Shown here piece by piece: positions 1 to 6,380 of a stretch of DNA of 6,380 nt. Source of the stretch: Vulcanimicrobiota bacterium (GTDB taxonomy: Bacteria > Vulcanimicrobiota > Vulcanimicrobiia > Vulcanimicrobiales > Vulcanimicrobiaceae); contig JAFAMS010000151.1 in the NCBI GenBank assembly GCA_019233165.1, positions 1 to 6,380 on the forward strand, in the 5' to 3' direction. A model generated the notes under the pieces. The model was not told the DNA's origin. It worked only from the letters and a program-made list of their open reading frames with translations, and searched no databases. Made by a program: the position numbers and the translations under genes. The number at the start of each line of letters is the position of its first letter. Positions within the stretch are counted from its first letter, which is position 1.

Positions 1-270
1 ATGCTCTACGTCATGCTGACCGCGAATCTGACCGGCTTGAATTATGCGATCGGACACGCCGAGGCCGAACGCGGCTCGCTACAGGAAGAGATGCAGCGGC
101 TCGACGATCAGATCGCACACCTCGAGTCGCGCGAACGTCTCGCCACGATCGCGGCGAAGCTTGGGATGCGCGAGCCGCAGCGCTACGAAGTCGTCACAAT
201 CCCGGAGCCGGCCGCCGAGGCACCCAAGCCCGGCGGGATCGCGCTCCTCGGCTGGTTCCCGAGGCCCTGA
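1..270 (+). CDS. ftsL: Cell division protein FtsL, C-terminal part (5' end cut by window edge)
   Basis: FtsL is a small bitopic divisome protein that pairs with FtsB/DivIC and FtsQ/DivIB to control septal peptidoglycan synthesis by FtsW-FtsI. The 89 visible residues begin with a hydrophobic stretch (about residues 1-16) that looks like the end of a membrane span. A heptad-like, charged coiled coil follows (about 18-48), and then the family signature ERLATIAAKLGM (45-56) followed by a proline. The tail (68-89) is rich in Ala and Pro. FtsL proteins are usually 100-140 residues with a basic cytoplasmic N-terminus. The frame is open at base 1, so the ATG there is probably an internal methionine and the true start lies upstream. 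The stop TGA shares its last base with the ATG of ftsI. FtsL diverges fast, so the call rests on the coiled coil, the LGM motif and the position just before ftsI. DivIC/FtsB-type naming is the alternative. Confidence 0.85.
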   Translation: MLYVMLTANLTGLNYAIGHAEAERGSLQEEMQRLDDQIAHLESRERLATIAAKLGMREPQRYEVVTIPEPAAEAPKPGGIALLGWFPRP

Positions 271-2036
271 TGCGGGCACGAGCCGCGCTCGTGCGCACCG
301 CACCGCGTCGCGCCAAGCTGGCGTTCTGGCTCTTCGTCTTCGTCGCTGCGTTCTTGACGTGGCGGCTGATCCAGATTCAGATCGTGCAGGGCCGCGTGCT
401 CGCGAAAGAAGCGCTCGATCAGCGCGCGCAGACGATCGAAGTCTTCGCGCGCCGCGGGACGATTTACGACCGTTCGCGCACCCCGCTCGTCCGCTCGCTG
501 GAGACGCAAAGCGTCTACGCCGATCCGACCGAGCTCACGGACAAGAAAGCCGACGCCGCGAAGCTCGCAGTCGTCCTAGGACGCAAACAGGAAACGCTCG
601 TCGCGTCGTTCGACGAGCCGACGCGGTTCGTGTGGGTGGCGAGAAAGGTCCCGCACTTCGTCGCCGACCGCGTTCGCGCGCTCGATCTTCAAGGGGTAAA
701 CCTCGTCGAAGAGCAGACGGGGATTCGTTTTTGGACGGGCGGGCGGCTCGCTTCCACGGCGCTGGGCTTCGTCGGACTCGACGAAAACGGTCTTTCGGGC
801 GTCGAGTATTTCTACGACCGGCTCTTGCGCGGGACGACCGGCCGCAAGATGGTCGAAACCGATCCGTTCCAGCGCGCGATCCCCTTCGGCCAGCAGCGCG
901 TCATCGAGGCGGCACGTCCCGGTGACAGCCTCGTCCTCACGCTCGATGCGTATCTGCAATACGAAACCGAGCGGTATCTGCGCGCGCAGGTGAAGACCTA
1001 TCACGCGCGGAGCGGGACGGCGCTCGTCCTCGACCCACACACCGGCGAGATCCTCGCCGTCGCGAACGTCCCCGATTTCGATCCGGCGCACTACGGCCTA
1101 TCGAAACCCGATGCGTGGCGCGACCGCGCCGTCACCGACGCGTACGAGCCCGGTTCGACGTTCAAGTTGATCACCGCCGCGGCCGCGCTCGAGAGCGGGA
1201 AGGTGACCGTGAAGTCCCGCTTCCCCGCGCGCGACCGCTTGGAAGTCAACGGCAGCACGATCCACAACGCCGAGGACGGCTTCATGGCGGGGACCGGTGG
1301 GATCGAGTCGCTCGAAGACATCATCGCCTACTCGCACAACGTCGGCGCCGCCGAAGTCGGGATGGCGATCGGGAGGGACGCCGAGTATCGCACGATCCGC
1401 AAGTTCGGCTTCGGCGATCCGACGCGCGTCGATCTCCCCGGCGAGAACCCCGGGATCGTCCCGGCGCCCGCCGATTGGAGCGGGACCTCGCTGCCGACGA
1501 TCTCCTTCGGACACGGCGTCTCGGTCACGCCGCTCGCGCTGGCGCGCGCGTACTGCGCGATCGCGAACGGCGGGATCCTCATCCGGCCGCGGATCGTCTC
1601 GGCGATCCTCGACCCACAGGGCCGCACGGTCTATCATTATTCTCCCGAGATCGAGGGGCGCGCCATCTCGGCGAAGACGGCCGCGATCTTGCAGCGATAT
1701 CTGCGTCAGGTGGTCTTGCGCGGAACCGGGAATCCGACGGCGCGGGTCCCCGGCTATACGACGGCCGGGAAAACCGGGACGGCGCAAGTCGTCGAGAACG
1801 GCCATTACGCGCCGGGCGAATACATCGCGTCGTTCGTCGGCTACATTCCGGCCGAGGCGCCGCGGTACGTCATCCTCGTGAAAGTCGAGCGTCCGCAGGG
1901 CGCGATCTACGGGAGCGTCGTCGCGGCACCGGTCTTCGCGCAAATCGCGCGCGCCGCGATGCTGCATGCCGGGATTCTTCCGCCGCCGCAGGCCCGCTTG
2001 GTTCGGCCCAAGCCGAACGCGAAGGCGCACGCCTGA
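270..2036 (+). CDS. ftsI: Septal peptidoglycan transpeptidase FtsI (class B PBP, PBP3-like)
   Basis: FtsI is the D,D-transpeptidase that cross-links stem peptides at the division septum, anchored in the inner membrane and working with FtsW. The protein has 588 residues, the typical length. A basic N-terminus (1-16) is followed by one membrane span (about 17-38). The class B dimerisation domain includes RRGTIYDR (61-68) and extends to about residue 215. The transpeptidase domain occupies about 245-562. All three penicillin-binding motifs are intact: SxxK as STFK (296-299, Ser296 nucleophile), SxN as SHN (355-357) and KTGT (501-504). After residue 570 there is only a short Pro/basic tail, with no PASTA repeats, so this is the FtsI rather than the SpoVD/PBP2x form. 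The ATG overlaps the ftsL stop by one base, with a weak GAGG at 261-264. The TGA at its end overlaps the murE ATG in the same way, which suggests translational coupling. Confidence 0.96.
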   Translation: MRARAALVRTAPRRAKLAFWLFVFVAAFLTWRLIQIQIVQGRVLAKEALDQRAQTIEVFARRGTIYDRSRTPLVRSLETQSVYADPTELTDKKADAAKLAVVLGRKQETLVASFDEPTRFVWVARKVPHFVADRVRALDLQGVNLVEEQTGIRFWTGGRLASTALGFVGLDENGLSGVEYFYDRLLRGTTGRKMVETDPFQRAIPFGQQRVIEAARPGDSLVLTLDAYLQYETERYLRAQVKTYHARSGTALVLDPHTGEILAVANVPDFDPAHYGLSKPDAWRDRAVTDAYEPGSTFKLITAAAALESGKVTVKSRFPARDRLEVNGSTIHNAEDGFMAGTGGIESLEDIIAYSHNVGAAEVGMAIGRDAEYRTIRKFGFGDPTRVDLPGENPGIVPAPADWSGTSLPTISFGHGVSVTPLALARAYCAIANGGILIRPRIVSAILDPQGRTVYHYSPEIEGRAISAKTAAILQRYLRQVVLRGTGNPTARVPGYTTAGKTGTAQVVENGHYAPGEYIASFVGYIPAEAPRYVILVKVERPQGAIYGSVVAAPVFAQIARAAMLHAGILPPPQARLVRPKPNAKAHA

Positions 2037-3493
2037 TGCTCCTGAGTCGCTTGCTCGATGCGCTCGACGGCGCTTCGCTCGAAGGCGGGGTCGATCGAGA
2101 ACGCGAGGTTACCGCGCTCAGCGTCGATTCGCGCAGCGTCGCGCCGGGTGCGCTGTTCGTCGCACTGCGCGGCGAGCACGCCGACGGACACGCGTTCGTG
2201 GAGCGCGCGTTCGCGGCGGGTGCGGTTGCGGCGGTCGTCGCGCGCGATGCGAAGCTGAACGGCCGTTTGATCCGCGTCGACGACACATACGTTGCGCTCT
2301 CGAAGCTGGCGGCGCGTTTCTTCGGCGAGCCTTCTCAGGCACTGCGCGTCGTGGGGATCACGGGGACGAACGGGAAGACGACGACCTCGTATCTCGTCCG
2401 CGCCGTTCTCGATGCGTCGGGGATTCCGTGCGGACACATCGGGACGCTCGGCGCCTCGTATCGCGAGTGGACGCGTGAGCTGGCGAACACGACGCCGCTT
2501 CCGATCGAGCTGCACGAAACGCTCGCCGCGATGCGCGATCTCGGCGCGCAAGCGGTCGCGATGGAAGTCTCCTCGCACGCGCTCGCGCTGCACCGCGTCG
2601 ACGACATCCGCTTCTCCGTCGGCGCCTTCACGAACCTGACGCGCGATCATCTCGACTTTCACCGCACGTTCGACGCCTACGCGGCGGCGAAGCGCCGGCT
2701 CTTCGAGCTCGCCGCCACCGCCGTCATCGGCGTCGACGATCCGGCCGGCGCGCGCTGGGCTGCCGAGCTGCGCGCGGCGCACGTCCCGGTGATCGACTAT
2801 GCACTCGACGCGCCGGCCGAGCTGCGCGCGCGCGAGATCGCGGCGACGGATTCGGGGACGACGTTCGCGCTCGAAGGGACCGATCTCCGCGTCGAGCTCC
2901 CTCTGACCGGGCGCTTCAACGTCGCCAACGCATTGTGCGCGCTCGGGATCGCGCGAGCGCTCAAGTGCGATCTTCGCGTCGCCGCGAACGCGCTGCACAC
3001 GGTCGCGCCGGTCCCCGGCCGGATGGAGCGCTACGTCCGCGACGGCGTCGTCGCGATCGTCGACTACGCCCACACGCCGGACGCGCTCGCGAACGTGTTG
3101 CAGGCGGCGCGTGAAGCCTGTCGCGGAAAGCTGTTCGTCGTCTTCGGCTGCGGTGGCGACCGCGATGCAGGGAAGCGCCCCGAGATGGGAGCCGTCGCGG
3201 ATCGGCTCGCCGACGTCGTCTTCGTCACGAACGACAATCCGCGCAGCGAAGACCCGGCGGCGATCGCGCGCGCGATCGTAACGGCGGTTCCTCGCGCCGA
3301 AGTCGAGCTCGATCGCCGCGTGGCGATCCGCCGCGCGATTGGGGACGCGCGGGCCGGCGACGTCGTAGTCGTTGCGGGGAAAGGTCACGAAGCCTACCAG
3401 ACGATCGGCGAAGTGCGCGCGCATTTCGATGATCGCGATGAAGTCCGTGCGGCGCTGGCGGCCCGTCCCGAGGAGCTCAAAGCGAAAGCATGA
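2036..3493 (+). CDS. murE: UDP-MurNAc-L-Ala-D-Glu:meso-diaminopimelate ligase MurE
   Basis: MurE is the cytoplasmic ATP-dependent ligase that adds the third residue to the UDP-MurNAc dipeptide. The 485 residues show the three Mur domains. The N-terminal uridine-binding domain contains DSRSVAPGALFVALRG (31-46). The central ATPase domain has the P-loop GTNGKTTT (110-117), the EVSSHAL motif (177-183), and YAAAKRRLF, whose Lys219 is the expected carbamylated lysine. The C-terminal domain has VDYAHTPDAL (342-351), DNPR (400-403) and GKGHE (448-452). DNPR is the established signature of meso-DAP rather than lysine specificity. The frame stays open far upstream, inside ftsI. The ATG at 2036 is preferred because it begins at the conserved N-terminus, overlaps the ftsI stop by one base, and has GAAGG (2021-2025) ten bases before it. 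Its end overlaps murF by four bases (ATGA). Confidence 0.96.
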   Translation: MLLSRLLDALDGASLEGGVDREREVTALSVDSRSVAPGALFVALRGEHADGHAFVERAFAAGAVAAVVARDAKLNGRLIRVDDTYVALSKLAARFFGEPSQALRVVGITGTNGKTTTSYLVRAVLDASGIPCGHIGTLGASYREWTRELANTTPLPIELHETLAAMRDLGAQAVAMEVSSHALALHRVDDIRFSVGAFTNLTRDHLDFHRTFDAYAAAKRRLFELAATAVIGVDDPAGARWAAELRAAHVPVIDYALDAPAELRAREIAATDSGTTFALEGTDLRVELPLTGRFNVANALCALGIARALKCDLRVAANALHTVAPVPGRMERYVRDGVVAIVDYAHTPDALANVLQAAREACRGKLFVVFGCGGDRDAGKRPEMGAVADRLADVVFVTNDNPRSEDPAAIARAIVTAVPRAEVELDRRVAIRRAIGDARAGDVVVVAGKGHEAYQTIGEVRAHFDDRDEVRAALAARPEELKAKA

Positions 3494-4887
3494 CGTTCAC
3501 CTACGAGGCGATCCTCCAAGCGACCGGCGGAACGCCGCTCGCACCTCCCGCACACCCGTTCGCGCAAGCGCGGATCGTGACCGACACGCGCGCGCTCGAA
3601 CCGGGCGACGTCTTTCTCGGCCTGCGCGGCGAGCGGTTCGACGGCGCCGAGTTCGCCGGCGACGCGCTCGCGCGCGGCGCCGTGTTGGCGATCGTCGACC
3701 GCGCCGACGCCGTCGCCGCAGGCCGGCCGGCGATCCTGGTCGACGACGCCCGGCGCGCGTACATGGCGCTCGGCAAGGCGGCGCGGCTGCGCAGCAACGC
3801 GCGGTTCGTCGCGATCACCGGAAGCACCGGGAAGACGACGACGAAAACGCTGCTCGTCCAACTCCTCGCGCAGCTCGGTCGCAAGGTCGTCGCGACGCCG
3901 CAGAACGAGAACAACGAGATCGGCGTCACCAAACTGTTGCTCGCACTCGAAGGCGACGAGGAGATCGTCGTCGTCGAAATGGGATGCCGGCACTACGGCG
4001 AGATCGCCGAGCTCGCGGACGTCGCGCTCCCCGAGATCGGCATTCTCACGAACATCGGCGAAGCGCACCTGGAGATCATGGGGACGCGCGAGCGGATCGC
4101 CGAGACGAAGTGGGGTCTGTTCAGCACCGGCGCGTCCGCGATCCTGAACCTTTCCGACGAAGAGTCGCTGCGCCGCGTCGAATCGCTGGGGGACCGCGAG
4201 GTCGCGTGGTTTGGAGCCGGGACGCGGCTGGAAGTCCGTCTTCCCGCGACGATCGTCTCCTCGAACACGCTCACGTTCGTCGCGGAGCGGCGGCGCGAGG
4301 AACATCGCATCGTCATCGCGCTCCCGGGGGAGCACAACCTCGCGAATCTCGCCGCGGCCGCGGCGGCGGCTCACGCGCTCGGGGAGACGCCCGAACGGAT
4401 CGCCGGCGCGATCTCGTCGACGCTCGTCCTTCCGCCCGGGCGCTACGAGCAAATCGCGCTGCCCGGCGATATCAAAGCCGTCTACGACGCCTACAACGCA
4501 TCGCTCACCGGAACGCTCGCGACGCTGCGCGCCTTCGGGTGCGAGCCGGCGGCGCGGCGAATCGCGGTCCTCGGCGGGATGGCGGAGCTCGGCGCCGAGT
4601 CGCCGCAGATGCACGCACAGGCCGGCGCCGCCGCGCGCGAGCACGGCGTCGATCTCCTTCTTGCCGGCGGCGCGTACGCCGATTCCACGGCGCGCGGTGC
4701 GCGTGAGGCGGGGATGCCTTCCGAGAACGTCGTCGTCTACCACGACAACGCCGAAGCGATCGAAGCGCTCCGCGCGCGGCTGCGCAAGGGCGACGTAGTC
4801 CTTCTCAAGGGCTCCCGGGCGTACAAGATGGAGCAGATCTTGGCGGCGCTGCGCGGCGAAAACGCCGTCGCCGTCACGAGACATTGA
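3490..4887 (+). CDS. murF: UDP-MurNAc-tripeptide:D-Ala-D-Ala ligase MurF
   Basis: MurF adds the D-Ala-D-Ala dipeptide, completing the UDP-MurNAc-pentapeptide in the cytoplasm. The protein has 465 residues, normal for the family. The N-terminal domain carries TDTRALEPGDVFLGLRGERF (31-50). The ATPase domain has the P-loop GSTGKTTTK (111-119), PQNENNEIGV (137-146), EMGCRHYGEI (163-172) and TNIGEAHLE (187-195). Lys207 in AETKWGL sits where the Mur family has its active-site lysine. The C-terminal domain has VYDAYNASLTGT (331-342) and the closing KGSRAYKMEQI (440-450). The usual form of the third-domain motif is YNANP-x-S, so YNASLTGT is a mild variant. The ATG overlaps the murE stop as ATGA. GAGGAG at 3470-3475 is a plausible but rather distant ribosome site (14 bases). 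The gene's last base is the first base of the next ATG. Confidence 0.95.
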   Translation: MTFTYEAILQATGGTPLAPPAHPFAQARIVTDTRALEPGDVFLGLRGERFDGAEFAGDALARGAVLAIVDRADAVAAGRPAILVDDARRAYMALGKAARLRSNARFVAITGSTGKTTTKTLLVQLLAQLGRKVVATPQNENNEIGVTKLLLALEGDEEIVVVEMGCRHYGEIAELADVALPEIGILTNIGEAHLEIMGTRERIAETKWGLFSTGASAILNLSDEESLRRVESLGDREVAWFGAGTRLEVRLPATIVSSNTLTFVAERRREEHRIVIALPGEHNLANLAAAAAAAHALGETPERIAGAISSTLVLPPGRYEQIALPGDIKAVYDAYNASLTGTLATLRAFGCEPAARRIAVLGGMAELGAESPQMHAQAGAAAREHGVDLLLAGGAYADSTARGAREAGMPSENVVVYHDNAEAIEALRARLRKGDVVLLKGSRAYKMEQILAALRGENAVAVTRH

Positions 4888-5579
4888 TGTCGTCGCTCGC
4901 GATCTTGGAGGCGGGCCTCCCGCCGGGGCTCGTCGCGCTCCCAATTCGAACGCGGCTCGTCGTGCGCGGCGACGACCTGGCGCGGCTCGTCGCCGAAGCG
5001 ACCGCCGGGATCGCCGCGAACGGCGACGTCGTTGCGATCTCCGAGACGGCGGTCGCGATCGCGCAAGGCCGTTACATCGGCGCCGAGTACATTCGGCCGT
5101 CGCGGCTCGCGTACGCACTGGCGCGCCGGGCCGGTGCGATGGCGACCGTCAGTCAGCCCGAATCGATGCAGCTCGTGATCGACCAAGTCGGGACGGCGCG
5201 CGTCCTCGGCGCGGTCGCGGCGCACGTCGTCGGACGTCTGCGCGGGCGCCGCGGCGTCTTTTACGAGCGGCTCGGCGAGGCGATCGCGACGATCGACGGT
5301 TACACCGGGACGCTCCCGCCGTACGAACAGGCGATCGTCTTCGGCCCCGACGATCCGGACGCGTTCGCCACGGCGTGCGCGGAGAAGCTGGGATGCGGCT
5401 GCGCGATCGTCGACGTGAACGATCTGCGCAAAGCGACGGTTCTCGGCGCGTCGCCGAACGTTGCGCGCGAGCGTCTGACTACCGCGCTGCTCGACAATCC
5501 GCACGGAAATTCCGACCAGCAAACGCCGATCGTCGTCTTCAAGTGGCGGGGCGAAGGAGCGAATCCGTTGTGGGGATAG
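4887..5579 (+). CDS. Divergent coenzyme F420-0:gamma-glutamyl ligase (CofE)-like protein, role unknown
   Basis: CofE proper uses GTP to join L-glutamate to F420-0 in F420 biosynthesis. Here 230 residues match the family's N-terminal pattern: LPIRTRLVVRGDDLARLV (18-35), NGDVVAISETAVAIAQGR (45-62), IRPSRLA (69-75) and PES (91-93). A TID (135-137) sits near where the classical GIDxSN aspartate lies. The second half is divergent: IVDVNDL (174-180) replaces the tDSxGRpWR region, and DNPHGNSDQQTPI (203-215) resembles, as I recall it, a DNPxGQ...QTPI segment of a COG1478 branch found in bacteria not known for F420. The substrate is therefore uncertain. There is no fused nitroreductase domain as in FbiB and no signal peptide or membrane span. 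TTG at 4884 is an alternative start, but ATG at 4887 repeats the TGATG overlap used elsewhere. Only a weak GAG precedes it, so coupling to murF is likely. Position between murF and mraY suggests a cell-envelope role (inference). Confidence 0.8.
   Translation: MSSLAILEAGLPPGLVALPIRTRLVVRGDDLARLVAEATAGIAANGDVVAISETAVAIAQGRYIGAEYIRPSRLAYALARRAGAMATVSQPESMQLVIDQVGTARVLGAVAAHVVGRLRGRRGVFYERLGEAIATIDGYTGTLPPYEQAIVFGPDDPDAFATACAEKLGCGCAIVDVNDLRKATVLGASPNVARERLTTALLDNPHGNSDQQTPIVVFKWRGEGANPLWG
5553..5559 (+). promoter_or_regulatory. Ribosome binding site of mraY
   Basis: The string GAAGGAG lies inside the end of the CofE-like gene and ends ten bases before the GTG at 5570. It is the strongest Shine-Dalgarno match at any junction in the window. 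It decides the GTG start of mraY, for which no upstream in-frame ATG is available nearby. Confidence 0.7.
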
Positions 5580-6380
5580 CTCCGGTCGTCGCCTTCTTCG
5601 TCACGCTGGTCGGCTGCCTCGTCCTCGGTCGCCCGCTGCTGCGGCTGCTGCGCACGGCCTCGGCGAAGCAAACCGCGTACGAGGACGCGCCGCAGTCGCA
5701 TCGGTCGAAGACGGGGACGCCGACGATGGGCGGGCTGCTCTTCCTCGTCGCGCCGATCGTCGCGCTGAGCTTTGCGCCGACGCGAACGAATTTGGCGCTC
5801 GCCTTCTTGGTGGGCGCGTGCGCGCTGATCGGCGCGGTCGACGACACGCTCGGGATCCGCTCGGGAAAAAATCGCGGGTTGCGCGCGCGGACGAAGTTCT
5901 TGCTGACCGCGGTCGCCGGGGGGCTCTTCATTTGGATGCTCCTCGACGAGCCGGCGTTCGCATCGCCGGCGATTCTGGGACTCGGACAACCGGGGACGCT
6001 GGTCTTCGCGCTGCTCAGCCTCGCCGCGATCGTCGCGACGACCCACGCCGTCAACCTCACCGATGGCCTCGACGGGCTCGCGAGCGGCGCCGTCGTCCCG
6101 CCGCTCGCGGTCGTCGCGTACGTTGCCTTCGCGCAGGACAAACCCGACGTCGGAACGTTCGAGCTGACGTTCTGTGGCGCGGCGCTCGCGTTCCTCACGT
6201 ACAACGTCCATCCGGCAAAGATGTTCATGGGCGACACCGGCTCGCTCGCACTCGGCGCGGCGCTCGCCGGCGGCGCGGTCGTAACCGGGACGCAACTTCT
6301 CTTGCTTGTGATCGGCGGCGTCTTCGCAGCCGAAACCCTTTCGGTGATCGTTCAGGTAGCTTCGTATAAGATGACGAAAC
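5570..6380 (+). CDS. mraY: Phospho-MurNAc-pentapeptide transferase MraY, N-terminal 270 residues (3' end cut by window edge)
   Basis: MraY is the inner-membrane enzyme that transfers phospho-MurNAc-pentapeptide from UDP to undecaprenyl phosphate, giving lipid I. The 270 visible residues hold about eight hydrophobic spans and the family motifs in order. These are APQSHRSKTGTPTMGG (40-55), AVDD (89-92), GLRARTKF (103-110), AVNLTDGLDGLA (160-171), YNVHPAKMFMGDTGSLALG (211-229) and ETLSVIVQV (255-263). Asp91, Asp92 and Asp222 correspond to the catalytic or magnesium-binding aspartates of the family. The frame is open at the window end, and the MAPIHHH-type histidine motif and last helices lie beyond it. 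GTG at 5570 is the likely start: it follows a strong GAAGGAG, overlaps the preceding stop by ten bases and gives an N-terminus of Bacillus-like length (44 residues to the first motif histidine). The reading frame has no ATG near its beginning, so ATG-only gene finding would miss or truncate it. Confidence 0.95.
   Translation, partial: MGIAPVVAFFVTLVGCLVLGRPLLRLLRTASAKQTAYEDAPQSHRSKTGTPTMGGLLFLVAPIVALSFAPTRTNLALAFLVGACALIGAVDDTLGIRSGKNRGLRARTKFLLTAVAGGLFIWMLLDEPAFASPAILGLGQPGTLVFALLSLAAIVATTHAVNLTDGLDGLASGAVVPPLAVVAYVAFAQDKPDVGTFELTFCGAALAFLTYNVHPAKMFMGDTGSLALGAALAGGAVVTGTQLLLLVIGGVFAAETLSVIVQVASYKMTK

Noticed and set aside
44..925. An Arg/Ser-rich + strand frame of 293 codons overlapping ftsL and ftsI, and similar ones at 3372-4706 and 5818-6369.
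   Set aside because: They are frame-shifted readings of ftsI, murF and mraY with low-complexity Arg/Ala/Ser content and no domain. The true frames carry intact family motifs.
1115..2035. A possible much longer MurE, because its frame is open upstream to base 1115 inside ftsI.
   Set aside because: The upstream translation is Arg-rich shadow of ftsI. The MurE domain begins right after the ATG at 2036, which has its own ribosome site and the one-base overlap.
3261..3278. A perfect 18-bp palindrome CGATCGCGCGCGCGATCG inside murE.
   Set aside because: It encodes the ordinary residues AIARAI in the correct frame. Alternating GCG, ATC and CGC codons make such palindromes likely in this composition. 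No T-run or gap follows it, so it is not a terminator or a supported operator.
4884..4886. TTG at 4884 as the start of the CofE-like gene.
   Set aside because: It would add only one residue. ATG at 4887 is a better codon and reproduces the TGATG junction seen at two other boundaries.
2036..4887. Resemblance between the N-terminal halves of murE and murF as a possible recent duplication.
   Set aside because: The shared DTR/DSR, RGE and P-loop motifs are those of the ancient Mur ligase family, and the remaining sequence is strongly diverged.
3394..5118. A long open frame (574 codons) on the - strand across murF, and a second of 505 codons at 1907-3424 across murE.
   Set aside because: Both lie opposite clear Mur ligase genes, are extremely Arg-rich and show no recognisable domain. 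Long antisense frames are expected when the sense strand avoids A and T at third positions.

Overview
The window is a 6.38-kb slice of a bacterial division and cell wall (dcw) cluster. It comes from a high-GC genome, with third codon positions dominated by G and C. All six genes are on the + strand: ftsL (3' part), ftsI, murE, murF, a gene for a divergent coenzyme F420-0:gamma-glutamyl ligase (CofE)-like protein, and mraY (5' part). The textbook order ftsL-ftsI-murE-murF-mraY is kept except for the CofE-like gene between murF and mraY. Every junction overlaps by 1, 4 or 10 bases, so there is no intergenic DNA, internal promoter or terminator. The block reads as the middle of one long, translationally coupled operon.

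Layout: bases 1-270 are the end of FtsL (membrane segment tail plus coiled coil). Bases 270-2036 are FtsI, the septal class B penicillin-binding protein. Bases 2036-3493 are MurE, whose DNPR motif points to meso-diaminopimelate as the third residue of the stem peptide. Bases 3490-4887 are MurF. Bases 4887-5579 are the CofE-like protein. Bases 5570 to the end are MraY, cut by the window edge before its C-terminal histidine motif.

How they fit together: MurE and MurF add the third residue and the D-Ala-D-Ala dipeptide to the cytoplasmic UDP-MurNAc peptide. MraY then moves phospho-MurNAc-pentapeptide onto undecaprenyl phosphate to make lipid I. FtsI cross-links the finished material at the septum, and FtsL belongs to the divisome subcomplex that controls FtsI. 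The CofE-like protein is the one member without an assigned role. Its family makes peptide-like bonds to glutamate, and its position between the last cytoplasmic ligase and the first membrane step makes a precursor-modifying role conceivable but unproven.

Taxonomy: the sequence supports a high-GC, rod- or septum-forming bacterium with DAP-type peptidoglycan. An uncultured lineage such as Eremiobacterota (WPS-2) or a neighbouring terrestrial phylum would fit, but this is a low-confidence guess from composition and gene order. There are no RNA genes, mobile elements, CRISPR arrays or insertion sequences, and no gap of 300 bases without a gene. The main unusual points are the CofE-like insertion with its altered motifs and a strong dependence of glycine codon choice on the next base.
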